Shown here: positions 1 to 9,979 of the stretch, in pieces
Numbering within the stretch: the stretch's first letter is position 1
Layout of the letters: each line of letters starts with the position of its first letter
From: Pseudomonas chlororaphis subsp. chlororaphis
Lineage (GTDB): Bacteria; Pseudomonadota; Gammaproteobacteria; Pseudomonadales; Pseudomonadaceae
Reading direction: 5' to 3'
Assembly: GCF_003945765.1 (NCBI RefSeq)
Contig: NZ_CP027712.1
Span: forward strand, 4,650,001-4,714,000
Length of the DNA: 64,000 nucleotides
The notes under the pieces: model-generated
What the model saw: the letters and a program-made list of their open reading frames with translations, nothing else
Told to the model about the DNA's origin: nothing
The model's database searches: none
Position numbers and translations under genes: made by a program

Positions 1-524
1 TCCATACCACGGAGCGACGCATCGACCTCATCGAAGACGGCGTGGATGTGGCGTTACGGGTCGGCGCGATTACCCATGAGACCATGGTCGCCCGCCGCCT
101 GCTGAGCTATCGCCACCTGCTGGTAGCCAGCCCGGCGTTGCTTGAGCGGCTGGGCCCGCCCCGCAGCGTCGAGGCGCTGAATGCTTACCCCTGCGGAGTC
201 TGGAGCCAGGGCAGCCCGGGGACCTGGCAGTTGGGAGAGGTGGCCTTCAAGCCCAGGGCCATGCTCGCCACCAACGACTATGCGCACCTGCGCAGCCGGG
301 CGCTGGCCGGTGACCTGGTGACGGAACTGCCGCCCTTCCTCGCGGCGCGTGCCATCCGCGAAGGCCGGCTGCTGGCGCTGCTGCCCGACTATCCCTTGCC
401 CGAGCAGCAAATCAATCTGCTCTACCCGTCCCACCGTCACCCCTCGGCCATCGTGCGGGCGTACCTGGACTTCTCCCAGGGGTACATGGGCTACCTGACA
501 GACGTGTCGTCCACTCAGCAGTGA
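1..524 (+). CDS. LysR-family regulator, C-terminal part (cut by window edge)
   Basis: The reading frame is open from the first bases of the window (frame of base 3) to the TGA at 522-524, so the gene begins outside. The visible part reads HTTERRIDLIEDGVDVALRVG and continues through a LysR-type effector-binding domain: the 'LIEDGVDVALRVG' stretch and the late '...LPPFLAARAIREGRLLALLPDY' stretch are typical of the CrgA/AaeR-like branch of LysR regulators. The DNA-binding helix-turn-helix is missing from view. A GTG at 42 could be mistaken for a start, but the homologous sequence continues upstream of it. Effector and targets cannot be told from the sequence. It faces the next LysR gene convergently. 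Confidence 0.85.
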   Translation, partial: HTTERRIDLIEDGVDVALRVGAITHETMVARRLLSYRHLLVASPALLERLGPPRSVEALNAYPCGVWSQGSPGTWQLGEVAFKPRAMLATNDYAHLRSRALAGDLVTELPPFLAARAIREGRLLALLPDYPLPEQQINLLYPSHRHPSAIVRAYLDFSQGYMGYLTDVSSTQQ

Positions 525-560
525 TTCGCTCCTGAAGGGCCCAGGCACGACCCGAATCGA

Positions 561-1442
561 TCAGCCCTCCTCCAGCCGCTCCCGCAGGAACTCGATAAAG
601 CGCTGGGTCTTCGCCGGCAGCAGGCGGGTTTCGGTGAGCGCGTAGACAGGGATGGGGCTGGCTTGCCACTGCGGCATTACCCTGCACAGGCTGCCGTTGG
701 CCAGTTCCTCGGCGACTATGCCTTGCGCCAGCACGGCGATGCCCAGGTCGAGCGTCGCCAGGCGGCGGATCAGGCCCACGCTGTTGAGCTGGAAGCGCCC
801 GCCCACCTCGATCTCCAGCGTTTCGCCTGGACGGGACAGCGTCCAGTTGTCGGCTTTGGGCGAGCGCAGGCGCAGGCATTCATGCCCCGCCAGATCTTGC
901 GGATGAGCCGGCTCGCCGAACCGTTCGAGATAAGCCGGTGAGGCGTACAAAAAGCGCGGCAGGCTGGCGAGCTTGCGCGCGATCAGGTTCGAGCTCGGTG
1001 GCTCGCCCATGCGAATGACCACATCGACCGGCTCGCTGATCAAATCGACCTGGCGCGGCGTCAGGTCGAAATCGAAGCTGATGCCCGGGTAACGGCCGGC
1101 GAACTCGGCGATCAGCGGCGCCAGGTAGATGGTGGCGAAATCCACCGGTAGCGAGGCGCGCAACAGGCCGCTGGGCCGCGCCAGCATTTCCCCCAGTTGC
1201 TCGTGGGCGAGACGGGCCTCCTCGACGATGCGCTTGCAGCGCTCGAAGTACAGTTGCCCCGCCTCGGTCAGTTCGATCTTGCGGGTGGTGCGGTGCAGCA
1301 GCCGCAGGCCGATGGCCTTCTCCAGGCCGCTGATGCGCCGCGACAAGGTCGAGTTCGGCATCTCCATCGCTTGCGCCGCGCGGCGGAAACTGCGCGCCTT
1401 CACCACCTCGACGAACAGCGCCATATCGTTCAGAAACTCCAC
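561..1442 (-). CDS. LysR-family transcriptional regulator
   Basis: A full-length 293-residue LysR protein. The N-terminal winged helix-turn-helix (about residues 5-65, with 'FRRAAQAMEMPNSTLSRRI' as the recognition region) is followed by a periplasmic-binding-like effector domain (about 90-290). The start is a GTG at 1442, supported by a GGAG ribosome site eight bases upstream; an internal ATG six codons later is the alternative. The gene diverges from the Old Yellow Enzyme / pirin / hydrolase row, with about 100 bases between starts. By LysR convention it probably controls that row as well as itself, but this is inference from arrangement only. Confidence 0.88.
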   Translation of the reverse strand: MEFLNDMALFVEVVKARSFRRAAQAMEMPNSTLSRRISGLEKAIGLRLLHRTTRKIELTEAGQLYFERCKRIVEEARLAHEQLGEMLARPSGLLRASLPVDFATIYLAPLIAEFAGRYPGISFDFDLTPRQVDLISEPVDVVIRMGEPPSSNLIARKLASLPRFLYASPAYLERFGEPAHPQDLAGHECLRLRSPKADNWTLSRPGETLEIEVGGRFQLNSVGLIRRLATLDLGIAVLAQGIVAEELANGSLCRVMPQWQASPIPVYALTETRLLPAKTQRFIEFLRERLEEG

Positions 1443-1544
1443 GCCGATTGCTCCACCAATGGATCAGTCATTTCAATTTAGACGGATTTATCCCGCCCTT
1501 GGATTGATCGATGATAACCACATCGCCCATTGAGGAGCACTGCC

Positions 1545-2603
1545 ATGAGTTCGCTTTTTTCCCCCGTCCAAGTAGGTCGCCACCACTTGTCCAACCGCCT
1601 GGTCATGGCGCCCATGACCCGTTCCCGCGCCGATGATGCCGGGGTGCCCAGCGAGTTGGCGGTGACCTATTACGCCCAGCGCGCCGGCGCCGGCCTGATC
1701 GTTTCCGAGGGGGTATTCCCCGCCGCCCTGGGCAAGGGCTACGTGCGTACCCCGGGGATCGAAACCGCGGCACAGGTGGCGGCCTGGAAGCAGGTCAGCA
1801 CGGCGGTGCACGCGCGCGGCGGGAAGATCTTCATGCAAATGATGCACTGCGGGCGCATCTCTCACCCTTCACTGCTGCCTGAAGGCGCCCTGCCCCTGGC
1901 CCCTTCAGCGATCAGGCCGGCGGGCCAGACCTGGACCGCGACCGGCCTGCAGGACTTCGTCACCCCCCATGCACTGAGCGTGGAAGAAATCGCCACAGTG
2001 GTCGCGGGCTATCGGCAGGCCGCGCGCCTGGCCATCGAGGCGGGTTTCGACGGGGTCGAGCTGCATGGCGCCTCGGGTTATCTGCCGGAACAGTTCCTCT
2101 CGTCCGGCAGCAACCAGCGCAGCGATGCCTACGGCGGCTCGGTGGAGAACCGCGCGCGTTTTGTCCTCGAGGTACTGGCGGCGGTGACAGCGGAAATCGG
2201 CGGTGACCGGGTTGGCCTGAAGATCTCGCCGGAAATGAACTTCAACGACATCACCGATGCCAACCCGCAACAGACCTACCGCTACCTGGTGGAGCAGTTG
2301 CGCGGACTCGACCTGGCCTACCTGCACGTGGCCCTGTTCGGCGCCAGCGTCGACTACCACGCCCTGTTGCACCCACTGTTCGACGGCCGCTACCTGATCG
2401 GTGGCGGGCTCGACCAGCAGGCCGCTGAAACGCTGCTCGCCGATGGCCGGGCCGACGCCGTGGTGTTTGGCGCGGCCTTCCTCGCCAACCCGGACCTGCC
2501 CGAGCGTTTCCGCCGGGGCGCCGAGCTGAATGCACCGCACAAGGAGACCTTCTACAGCCCGGGTGCGCAAGGCTATACCGACTACCCGAGCCTGGGCGCC
2601 TGA
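1545..2603 (+). CDS. Old Yellow Enzyme family flavin reductase (alkene reductase)
   Basis: A 352-residue FMN-dependent ene-reductase of the OYE/NemA/xenobiotic-reductase family, a single TIM barrel. Visible family marks: the N-terminal 'LSNRLVMAPMTRSRAD', the 'HCGRISHP' segment, the 'HGASGYLPEQFLS' active-site region and the following 'RSDAYGGSVENRARF', and the C-terminal FMN-phosphate region 'DAVVFGAAFLANPDLPERF'. Such enzymes reduce activated C=C bonds of enones, maleimides or nitro compounds with NAD(P)H; the natural substrate here is unknown. I chose the ATG at 1545 because GAGGAG lies just upstream; a TTG at 1530 in the same frame lacks that support. It leads a row with pirin (10-base gap) and a broken YcaC-type hydrolase. 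Confidence 0.9.
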   Translation: MSSLFSPVQVGRHHLSNRLVMAPMTRSRADDAGVPSELAVTYYAQRAGAGLIVSEGVFPAALGKGYVRTPGIETAAQVAAWKQVSTAVHARGGKIFMQMMHCGRISHPSLLPEGALPLAPSAIRPAGQTWTATGLQDFVTPHALSVEEIATVVAGYRQAARLAIEAGFDGVELHGASGYLPEQFLSSGSNQRSDAYGGSVENRARFVLEVLAAVTAEIGGDRVGLKISPEMNFNDITDANPQQTYRYLVEQLRGLDLAYLHVALFGASVDYHALLHPLFDGRYLIGGGLDQQAAETLLADGRADAVVFGAAFLANPDLPERFRRGAELNAPHKETFYSPGAQGYTDYPSLGA

Positions 2604-2613
2604 GGACACCGCC

Positions 2614-3450
2614 ATGACCCATATCGCACGCCTGCAACGGATGAACCACGGCAGCCACTTCCGTGCCTTCACCCTGCGCGGTGGCCAGCCCGCCACGCCC
2701 ATCGACCCCTTCCTCGCGGTCGACCACGCCTGGACCAGCGGGCCGACGTTCCCGCCGCACCCCCATGCCGGTTTTTCCGCGGTGTCCTACCTGTTCCTCG
2801 ACTCCGAGACCGGGATCGACAACCGCGACTCCCTGGGCAACCGCAACCTGATCCAGCCCGGCGGCCTGCACTGGACCGCCGCGGGCACGGGCGTGGTGCA
2901 TGAAGAAGTGCCCACCGAGACAGGCAAGACCGTGCACATGCTGCAGGTGTTCATCAACCTGCCACTGCACCTGCAGGGCGGCGCGCCGTTCGTCTTCAGC
3001 CTCGAAGCCGAGGACGTGCCGGTGGTGCAGTTACCGGGGGTGAAAGTCCGGGTGCCACTGGGCCGCTTCGCGGATCTCCATTCGCCGCTGTCGCTGCCCA
3101 CCGAGGTCAGCTTGCTGGACATCTCCCTGGAGCCAGGCGCGCAGGTGACGGTGCCGATCGCGGCCGGCCATGGCGCCTTCGTGATGCCGATCGACGGTGA
3201 ACTGTCGGTCGATGGCCAGCCCTTCGACCTAATGCACGCCCGACTGCCAGTGAGCCTGCCACAACCCGAAGAACGCCAGCTCAGCCTGCGGGCGGACCAG
3301 GGGCCGGCGAAGGCGGTGCTGTTTTCCGGCCGCCCCCTGGGGCAACCGGTGTATTGGCAGGGGCCGCTGGCCCTTGCCTCGCAAGAGGCGCTGGCCGCGG
3401 CCGTCGAGGCCTACCAGCGCGGCGCGTTCGGCACGCTGCAAGCGCGCTGA
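2614..3450 (+). CDS. pirin family protein (bicupin)
   Basis: A 278-residue bicupin of the pirin/YhaK group. The N-terminal cupin shows the metal-ligand pattern: 'PPHPHAGFSAVSYLF' supplies the His-x-His pair and 'GVVHEEVP' the later His and Glu. Pirins bind Fe(II)/Fe(III); several bacterial ones are quercetinases or redox sensors, but the role here cannot be assigned. The gene follows the OYE gene by ten bases, so the two are very likely co-transcribed. A second, divergent pirin gene with a YcaC-type neighbour and a divergent LysR lies at 13.96-14.83 kb, which makes this a recurring gene set in this genome. Confidence 0.88.
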   Translation: MTHIARLQRMNHGSHFRAFTLRGGQPATPIDPFLAVDHAWTSGPTFPPHPHAGFSAVSYLFLDSETGIDNRDSLGNRNLIQPGGLHWTAAGTGVVHEEVPTETGKTVHMLQVFINLPLHLQGGAPFVFSLEAEDVPVVQLPGVKVRVPLGRFADLHSPLSLPTEVSLLDISLEPGAQVTVPIAAGHGAFVMPIDGELSVDGQPFDLMHARLPVSLPQPEERQLSLRADQGPAKAVLFSGRPLGQPVYWQGPLALASQEALAAAVEAYQRGAFGTLQAR

Positions 3451-3508
3451 TCGCCCTAGATCAACCCCGGGGCGCAAGCGCCCAATCTCACCTACCAGGA
3501 GCACCATC

Positions 3509-4093
3509 ATGTCCTACGAAAGATTCAGTGCCGAAAATGCCGCCCTACTGTTGATCGACCACCAAGTGGGGACCATGGGCTGGGTGAAATCCATTCCCTT
3601 CGAAGAGATGAAACGCAACGCGCTGATGCTCGCCAAGGCCGCCAGTATCCTGTAACTGCCGGTGGTCCTGACTTCGAGCATGGAGGAATACGCCCAGGGG
3701 CCACTGCTAAGCGAACTGGAACAGATCCTGCCCGGCGAGTTCGCCGCCCGCGTCAAGCGCCTGGGGATCGTCAACGCCATGGACGATGACAACTTCGCCA
3801 AGGCGGTCCAGGCCACCGGCCGCAAGAAACTGATCATTGCCGGGGTCACCAATGACGTCTGCACGGTGTACCCGGCCCTGAGCCTGGTGCGCGATGGCTA
3901 TGAGGTACAGGTGGTGGCTGACGCCGGCGGTTCACCCAGCGCCATGGCCGATGACATCGCCCTGCGCCGGATGGACAAGGGCGGCGTGACCCTCACCAGT
4001 ACCAACCAGCTGATCGCCGAACTCGCGGGAAGCTGGGCGACGCCACAAGGAGGTCAACTGGTGCAGGTACTGATGACCGCGCTGCAAGGCTGA
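3509..4093 (+). pseudogene. YcaC-type cysteine hydrolase (isochorismatase superfamily) interrupted by an in-frame TAA
   Basis: Two open segments in one frame, 3509-3655 and 3656-4093, make one isochorismatase-like protein of about 194 residues if the TAA at 3653-3655 is read through. Before the stop it reads '...LMLAKAASIL', after it 'LPVVLTSSMEEYAQGP', exactly continuous with the family (compare 'LADLAKYFKLPTILTTSFE' in the paralogue at 12.5 kb). The catalytic residues are intact on either side: Asp in 'LLLIDHQVG', Lys in 'ATGRKKLIIAG', Cys in 'GVTNDVCTVYPA'. No base is gained or lost, so this is a single nonsense codon, perhaps AAA or CAA to TAA. It is either a recent pseudogene, a sequencing error or a suppressed stop. 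It ends the OYE-pirin row. Confidence 0.8.
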
Positions 4094-4207
4094 GTCGCGC
4101 GAAAAACGATCACCAGAACGGCGCCAGGCGGTTCTGGCGATCCGCATTGGCGCCCTCCCCGTCCGCACGCTCTGCGCCCAGGGAAACACCTGGTCTTCAG
4201 ACCGTCT

Positions 4208-5086
4208 TCAGCCCTCCTGCACGGTCCCCAACAGCCATTCCTTGAACGCCAGCATCGCCGGGCTTTGCGCCCGGGACTGCAAGCGGGTCAGCCAGTAGCT
4301 GCCGGTGGTGATGCCCAGCGCGAACGGCTGGACAATGCTGCCGGCGTGCAACTGCCGGGAGAACATCAGCGGCGGCGCCAGGGCCACGCCTATACCCTGC
4401 TGCGCGGCTTCCATCATGCCCAGGGACGAGTCGAAGACGATGCTGCGCGCAGGCAGGGTGCTGGCCGGCAAGCCGGCGGCGCTGAACCATTCCGGCCATT
4501 CGTCGGTGCGGTAGGAGCGCAGCAGGGTCTGGCCGAGCAGGTCGATGGGGCTGTGCAGTTGCCGAGCCAGTTCCGGCACGCAGAGCACCGACAGCGGTGC
4601 TTCCAATAGCTGGACAGCATCGGTGCCGTGCCAGGCGCCATTGCCGAAACGGATGGCGTAGTCCAGGCCTTCGGCGGCGACGTCGACCCGGTTGTTGTGG
4701 GTCGACAGGCGCAGGTCGATGAACGGGTGGAGGGCCTGGAAATCCTCCAGGCGCGGCAACAACCAGCCGACGGCAAAGGTGCCGACCGCGCCGACGCTGA
4801 GCATTTCGCGGTAGTGCCCGCCTTCGAAGCGGCCGAGGGTTTCGGCGATGCGGTCGAAACACTCGCACAGCACCGGCAGCAGGGTTTCGCCCTCGCTGGT
4901 CAGCATCAACCCGCGGGGCAGGCGCTTGAACAGGGTCACGTTGAGCTGGGCCTCGAGGCTTTTCACCTGATGACTGACCGCCGCCTGGGTCACGCACAGC
5001 TCGATGGCCGCGCGGGTAAAACTCAAATGCCGCGCCGAGGCCTCGAAGGCGCGCAGGGCATTCAGCGGCAGATGGGGTCGGATCAT
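4208..5086 (-). CDS. ampR: AmpR, LysR-family regulator of the chromosomal beta-lactamase
   Basis: A 292-residue LysR protein that closely follows the AmpR of Pseudomonas as I remember it: 'RPHLPLNALRAFEASARHLS' at the N-terminus, then 'FTRAAIELCVTQAAVSHQVK' (helix-turn-helix), 'LFKRLPRGLMLTSEGE', and the effector-domain stretches 'VGAVGTFAVGWLLPRLEDFQ' and 'LSTHNNRVDVAAEGLDYAIR'. AmpR senses muropeptides from cell-wall recycling: anhydro-muropeptides activate ampC, UDP-MurNAc-pentapeptide represses it. The start at 5086 (ATG) has GGGAG six bases upstream; a GTG two codons earlier is less likely. It is transcribed divergently from the class C beta-lactamase gene, the classic ampR-ampC arrangement, so regulatory sites lie in the shared 5087-5268 interval. 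Confidence 0.93.
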   Translation of the reverse strand: MIRPHLPLNALRAFEASARHLSFTRAAIELCVTQAAVSHQVKSLEAQLNVTLFKRLPRGLMLTSEGETLLPVLCECFDRIAETLGRFEGGHYREMLSVGAVGTFAVGWLLPRLEDFQALHPFIDLRLSTHNNRVDVAAEGLDYAIRFGNGAWHGTDAVQLLEAPLSVLCVPELARQLHSPIDLLGQTLLRSYRTDEWPEWFSAAGLPASTLPARSIVFDSSLGMMEAAQQGIGVALAPPLMFSRQLHAGSIVQPFALGITTGSYWLTRLQSRAQSPAMLAFKEWLLGTVQEG

Positions 5087-5088
5087 GA

Positions 5089-6444
<1,356 letters not shown>

Positions 6445-6625
6445 GAACAACAGCGACCGGATCGGTTAACGGGCCGGGCGCTGGAGCGACCAGGAGCGCG
6501 TCGCAGCTATGACAACGCGCTCCGCGACGATGATCGGCGCTGGATAAAAGCCGCGGAACGCGCCATCCTCCGCGTCTTTTTTCCGCGCAGCCCCTGGGGC
6601 GCACGTTTTTCCAAGGAAACCCTCC

Positions 6626-7180
6626 ATGCACAACCAGCCGCTCAGCCCCGCCGAGTTCGAATTCATCGAAGACACCCTGCTCAAGTATGGCGACGACCAC
6701 TCCGTGCTCAACCTGGCCGAGCTGGACGGTTTTTGCACCGCCCTGGTGTCCGGCCCGGCCCAGGTGGACATCTCCGAATGGTTCCCGGCCATCTGGGGCG
6801 GGCAGAACCCGGACTGGCAGGACCCCGAGGAGTGCAAGCGCTTCATCGAGCTGAGCGTGCGCCATCTGAACGCCCTCGCCACGGCGCTGGCGAGCGACTC
6901 GGCGAGCTTTCAGCCACGTTTCGAACAGACCGAGCATCAGGACCAACCGCTGACGCTGGCGGAAGAATGGTGTTTCGGCTACATCCGCGCCATGGCCGTG
7001 AGCAACTGGCCCGAGCTACCCGCCGCCCAGGCCGCCCAGCTGCAAGCCATCATCACCTGCGCCGAACAGGACAACTTCGAACTGCCGGCCGACCTCGATC
7101 TGGCTCAACATCGCCAGACCGTGGCCAGCGTCGAACAGGCAGCCCGTGGGCTGCACGATTACTGGTTGGCGCAACGCTGA
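6626..7180 (+). CDS. YecA/YgfB (UPF0149) family protein
   Basis: A 184-residue protein with the UPF0149 pattern: an acidic N-terminal helix bundle followed by 'LAELDGFCTALVSGP', then 'EEWCFGYIRAMAVSNW'. The C-terminal Cys-rich SEC-C zinc motif found in some YecA proteins is absent, so this is the short form. The family has no well-established biochemical role; YgfB-like members have been linked to regulation of AmpC/AmpDh expression in P. aeruginosa, which is worth noting only because ampC is the next gene upstream. The start ATG at 6626 is preceded by AAGGAAA. About 180 bases separate it from ampC, so joint transcription is not evident. Confidence 0.75.
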   Translation: MHNQPLSPAEFEFIEDTLLKYGDDHSVLNLAELDGFCTALVSGPAQVDISEWFPAIWGGQNPDWQDPEECKRFIELSVRHLNALATALASDSASFQPRFEQTEHQDQPLTLAEEWCFGYIRAMAVSNWPELPAAQAAQLQAIITCAEQDNFELPADLDLAQHRQTVASVEQAARGLHDYWLAQR

Positions 7181-7236
7181 GAGAGGCCTGGGGGCGGGTC
7201 CATCACGGCCCGTCCCAAGTGTGCGCACTCAAACCG

Positions 7237-7266
7237 CAAAAACACAAAAGCCTCCCGCAGGAGGCT
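7237..7266 (-). terminator. Rho-independent terminator of the TauE/SafE gene
   Basis: On the minus strand AGCCTCC, a four-base loop and GGAGGCT form a perfect 7-bp stem (7249-7266) followed by TTTTGTGTTTTTG. It sits 25 bases past the stop of the permease gene at 7292. Confidence 0.8.
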
Positions 7267-7291
7267 CTTGGCTCGACCCGCCAGCGCGGGG

Positions 7292-8077
7292 TCAGAACGC
7301 CAGCTTGTAGCCGATGGAAAACAGCATGACTGCCAGGAACGGCCGCAGCAGTTCGTCCGAGACGCGGCCGGTCATGTGGCTGCCGAGCCAGATCCCCGGC
7401 AGCGAGCCCATCAGCAGAAAGCCCAGCAGTTGCCAGTCCATGTTACCCATGCTCGCGTGTCCCAGGCCGGCGACCAGGGTCAGCGGCACGGCGTGGGCGA
7501 TTTCAGTGCCGACCAGGCGCTTGGTGGCCAGGAAGGGGTAAAGGATGAACAGCGCCACGGTGCCCAGGGCGCCGGCGCCGATGGAGGTCAGGGCGACCAT
7601 GGTGCCCAGGACCACGCCGGTGAACACCGTCAGGCCGTTGAGGCTGGAGTCCTTCAGGTGGTAGTGATCGCCGGCGTGCTTCTGGGCAAACGCCAGGAGC
7701 TTTTTCTTGAACAGGATCGCCAGGGCGGTGAGCAGCAGCACAAAACCCAAGGCCTGCTTGATCACGCTGTTCAGCGCTTGCGGGTCAGTGTGCAGGCTCT
7801 TGAGGAACCACAGGGTGGCCAACACCGCAGGCACGCTGCCCAGGGTCAGCCAGCCGGTGATTTTCCAGTCGATGTTGCGGTTTTTCTGATGGACCAGCAC
7901 ACCACCGGACTTGGTGATGGCGGCGTACAGCAGGTCGGTGCCGACAGCGGTCGCCGGGTTGATACCAAACCACAACAGGATCGGGGTCATCAGCGAACCG
8001 CCTCCCACCCCCGTCATCCCCACGATGAAACCCACCAACAGGCCCGCGATTACAAAACCAAAATTACCCACATCCAT
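7292..8077 (-). CDS. TauE/SafE family membrane permease (sulfite/anion exporter type)
   Basis: A 261-residue integral membrane protein with about eight hydrophobic segments. The N-terminus 'GFVIAGLLVGFIVGMTGVGG' with 'GSLMTPILLWFGINPATAVG' and the repeat-like later 'TSIGAGALGTVALFILYPF' are the two related halves typical of the TauE/SafE (DUF81) family. Members move sulfite, sulfoacetate or other small organic anions out of the cell; the substrate here is unknown. I chose the ATG at 8077 over the TTG one codon earlier. A strong terminator follows the stop codon, and the gene stands alone, pointing against the YecA gene. Confidence 0.87.
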   Translation of the reverse strand: MDVGNFGFVIAGLLVGFIVGMTGVGGGSLMTPILLWFGINPATAVGTDLLYAAITKSGGVLVHQKNRNIDWKITGWLTLGSVPAVLATLWFLKSLHTDPQALNSVIKQALGFVLLLTALAILFKKKLLAFAQKHAGDHYHLKDSSLNGLTVFTGVVLGTMVALTSIGAGALGTVALFILYPFLATKRLVGTEIAHAVPLTLVAGLGHASMGNMDWQLLGFLLMGSLPGIWLGSHMTGRVSDELLRPFLAVMLFSIGYKLAF

Positions 8078-8298
8078 CAATAAGCCCTACGCATCAACCG
8101 CGGCCAGGTAAAAAACTGGCGGCAGCATAGCGCTAATGCTTATGTCCATTTATATAAATAAAATCTAACGTTATAACTCTTTGCCTTTTTGCCATGTATT
8201 CGGCGCATACAACCCGCGGATTGCATGCACCCATCACATGTCGAAATTGGCTTGGAAGCGGCCGGGGAAAGCCTTCGAAACCGCGCGCCCTTTGCAGG

Positions 8299-8832
8299 TC
8301 ACTTTGCTAGAGGAATCCGCTTCACCGCTTCGATCCAGTCCGGATTCAAACGCTTCTGCTCGGTGTCCATGCCCAGGGCTTGCATCCGCTCCTTGTGCCG
8401 GTCGATCTCATGCACTGCCTGGCTCAACGCGCTGGAGTTGGCATCCAGCTGGTGCATCTGGGTCAGGCCCAGGTGGTAGAAGCGCAGCAGTTTCATTGCT
8501 GTCGGGTCCTGGGCCTCGACGCCCGCGGTGACATGGTGCATGACATTGGTCACGCTCATCAGGCTGCGCTTGAGCTGCCAGCCGTAGACCGCCGCGGCCA
8601 TCCACGGCTGCGACCAGAAGCGCACGCGCATCAGCACCATGCTCAGCACCAGCCCGGCCAGCACGCCGGCGACATTGAGCTTGAAGTTATCGCCGCCCGG
8701 CGTGCCGAACAGCAGCACCGCGGCGCTGGACAGCAGCATGGCCAGGGACAGGAAAATCAGGGCAATGAACAGGGTACTGCGGCGGGTCTGCTGGCGAAAA
8801 AGCTCGGGGTTCTGCGGCTGGATCTCGAACAT
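8299..8832 (-). CDS. DUF3087 family inner-membrane protein
   Basis: A 177-residue protein beginning 'MFEIQPQNPELFRQQTRRST', with two adjacent transmembrane segments (about residues 22-45 and 53-72) and a soluble C-terminal part ('LLRFYHLGLTQMHQLDANSS' and so on) rich in helix-forming residues. This layout and sequence match what I know as DUF3087 in gammaproteobacteria; no function is established. The open frame extends further upstream to 9279, but the ATG at 8832 begins the recognisable protein and the upstream part is low-complexity Arg/Gly/Pro shadow coding. The gene has no close partner. Confidence 0.75.
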   Translation of the reverse strand: MFEIQPQNPELFRQQTRRSTLFIALIFLSLAMLLSSAAVLLFGTPGGDNFKLNVAGVLAGLVLSMVLMRVRFWSQPWMAAAVYGWQLKRSLMSVTNVMHHVTAGVEAQDPTAMKLLRFYHLGLTQMHQLDANSSALSQAVHEIDRHKERMQALGMDTEQKRLNPDWIEAVKRIPLAK

Positions 8833-9053
8833 GGCGACGGTGCGCTCGCATGGTGGACAGGCCGGCATTATCACCCTGCCCGCCCCCGGAGATGGCGAAT
8901 AAATCCACGCTGCGACAATCCACCTCGGCCACGGGGGCGCCGGCGGAACCAAAGCAGAGATTGGGAGAGACGCGGATCGAGCATGCCTGGCGTCGAATGG
9001 CATGCCCGACGCGGACAAATGGACCGGCCCCTGGTGGAGCCGGTCCTCGTGGC

Positions 9054-9824
9054 TCAGGCCACCTGGCCCTTGGCCTGTTGCTCCAGGTGCAGTTGCAGCT
9101 CGGGGTCGATCCGCAGCGCCGCCGCCAGTTCGTCCAGGTAACTGCGCTCGGCGTCCTGCTGATCGTCCACCAGCATCACGCTGGCCAGGTACATTTCCGC
9201 CGCCATGCCCGGCTCGCCCGCGGCCGACTGGGCCACGTCGGCGGCGTCCAGGGGACGTGCGACTTCGTCGTCGAGCCATTGCTGCAATTGCGGGTCATCG
9301 GTGTGACGGCCGATCTCGGCGCTGATCAATTGTTTTTCCTGTTCGTCGATACGGCCATCGGCCTTGGCCGCGGCGATCAGCGCGCGGAGGATCGCATGGC
9401 TGTGTTCTTCGACTTCCGGGCCGGCCAGCTGGTCGACGGTGCGCAACGCCTGTTGCGGCGCCGCCGATTGCTGCTGGCGCTGCCAGGCCTGATAAGCCTG
9501 GAACGCCATCATCCCCAGGGAGGCCAGCGCCGCGTAGTTCATGCCACCACCGGAGCGGCCCTGAGGGGCTCCACCGGAAGTCGCGCCGCCGGAGATCGCG
9601 CCGCCCAACCCGGAACCGCCCAGCAGGCCGCCCAGCAGACCACCCAGGCCACCAGCGCCCAGGCCACCCGGAGCACCGCCGCCGCTGTTACCGCCCAACA
9701 GGCCGCCGAGCAAGCCACCCAGGCCTCCCAGGCCATCCTGCGGTGCCGAGGCCCCGCCACCCTGCTGCGTCATCGAGGCCTGGCCGGCGCGCAACAACTG
9801 TTCAAGCAAATCACTGGTGTTCAT
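9054..9824 (-). CDS. TerB/DUF533 family protein with Gly-Leu-rich N-terminal region
   Basis: A 256-residue protein with three parts: a short N-terminal helix ('NTSDLLEQLLRAGQASMTQQ'), a Gly/Leu-rich low-complexity stretch (about residues 30-80, repeats of GGLGGLLGG), and a C-terminal TerB-like helical domain (about 125-256; 'LRALIAAAKADGRIDEQEKQ', then 'LYLASVMLVDDQQDAERSYL'-like sequence ending near 'LRIDPELQLHLEQQAKGQVA'). This is the DUF533/YebE arrangement. TerB-like domains are associated with stress and tellurite phenotypes, but DUF533 proteins have no proven role. The start ATG at 9824 is preceded by GAAGAGAG. The gene is monocistronic as far as can be seen. Confidence 0.82.
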   Translation of the reverse strand: MNTSDLLEQLLRAGQASMTQQGGGASAPQDGLGGLGGLLGGLLGGNSGGGAPGGLGAGGLGGLLGGLLGGSGLGGAISGGATSGGAPQGRSGGGMNYAALASLGMMAFQAYQAWQRQQQSAAPQQALRTVDQLAGPEVEEHSHAILRALIAAAKADGRIDEQEKQLISAEIGRHTDDPQLQQWLDDEVARPLDAADVAQSAAGEPGMAAEMYLASVMLVDDQQDAERSYLDELAAALRIDPELQLHLEQQAKGQVA

Positions 9825-9979
9825 GGCATCGCTCTCTTCGGGCAGTTATTCAGATTGCCAACAATAGTCTTCGCCACGCATTGCGCCAACTGCTTCCGCT
9901 TGGGCCCTGATCCCTTCTCGCCAAACGCCGCGCTGGCGGCCCATTCCATCCGCCAGCCGACGGCCAGTGAGCCCGGGAA

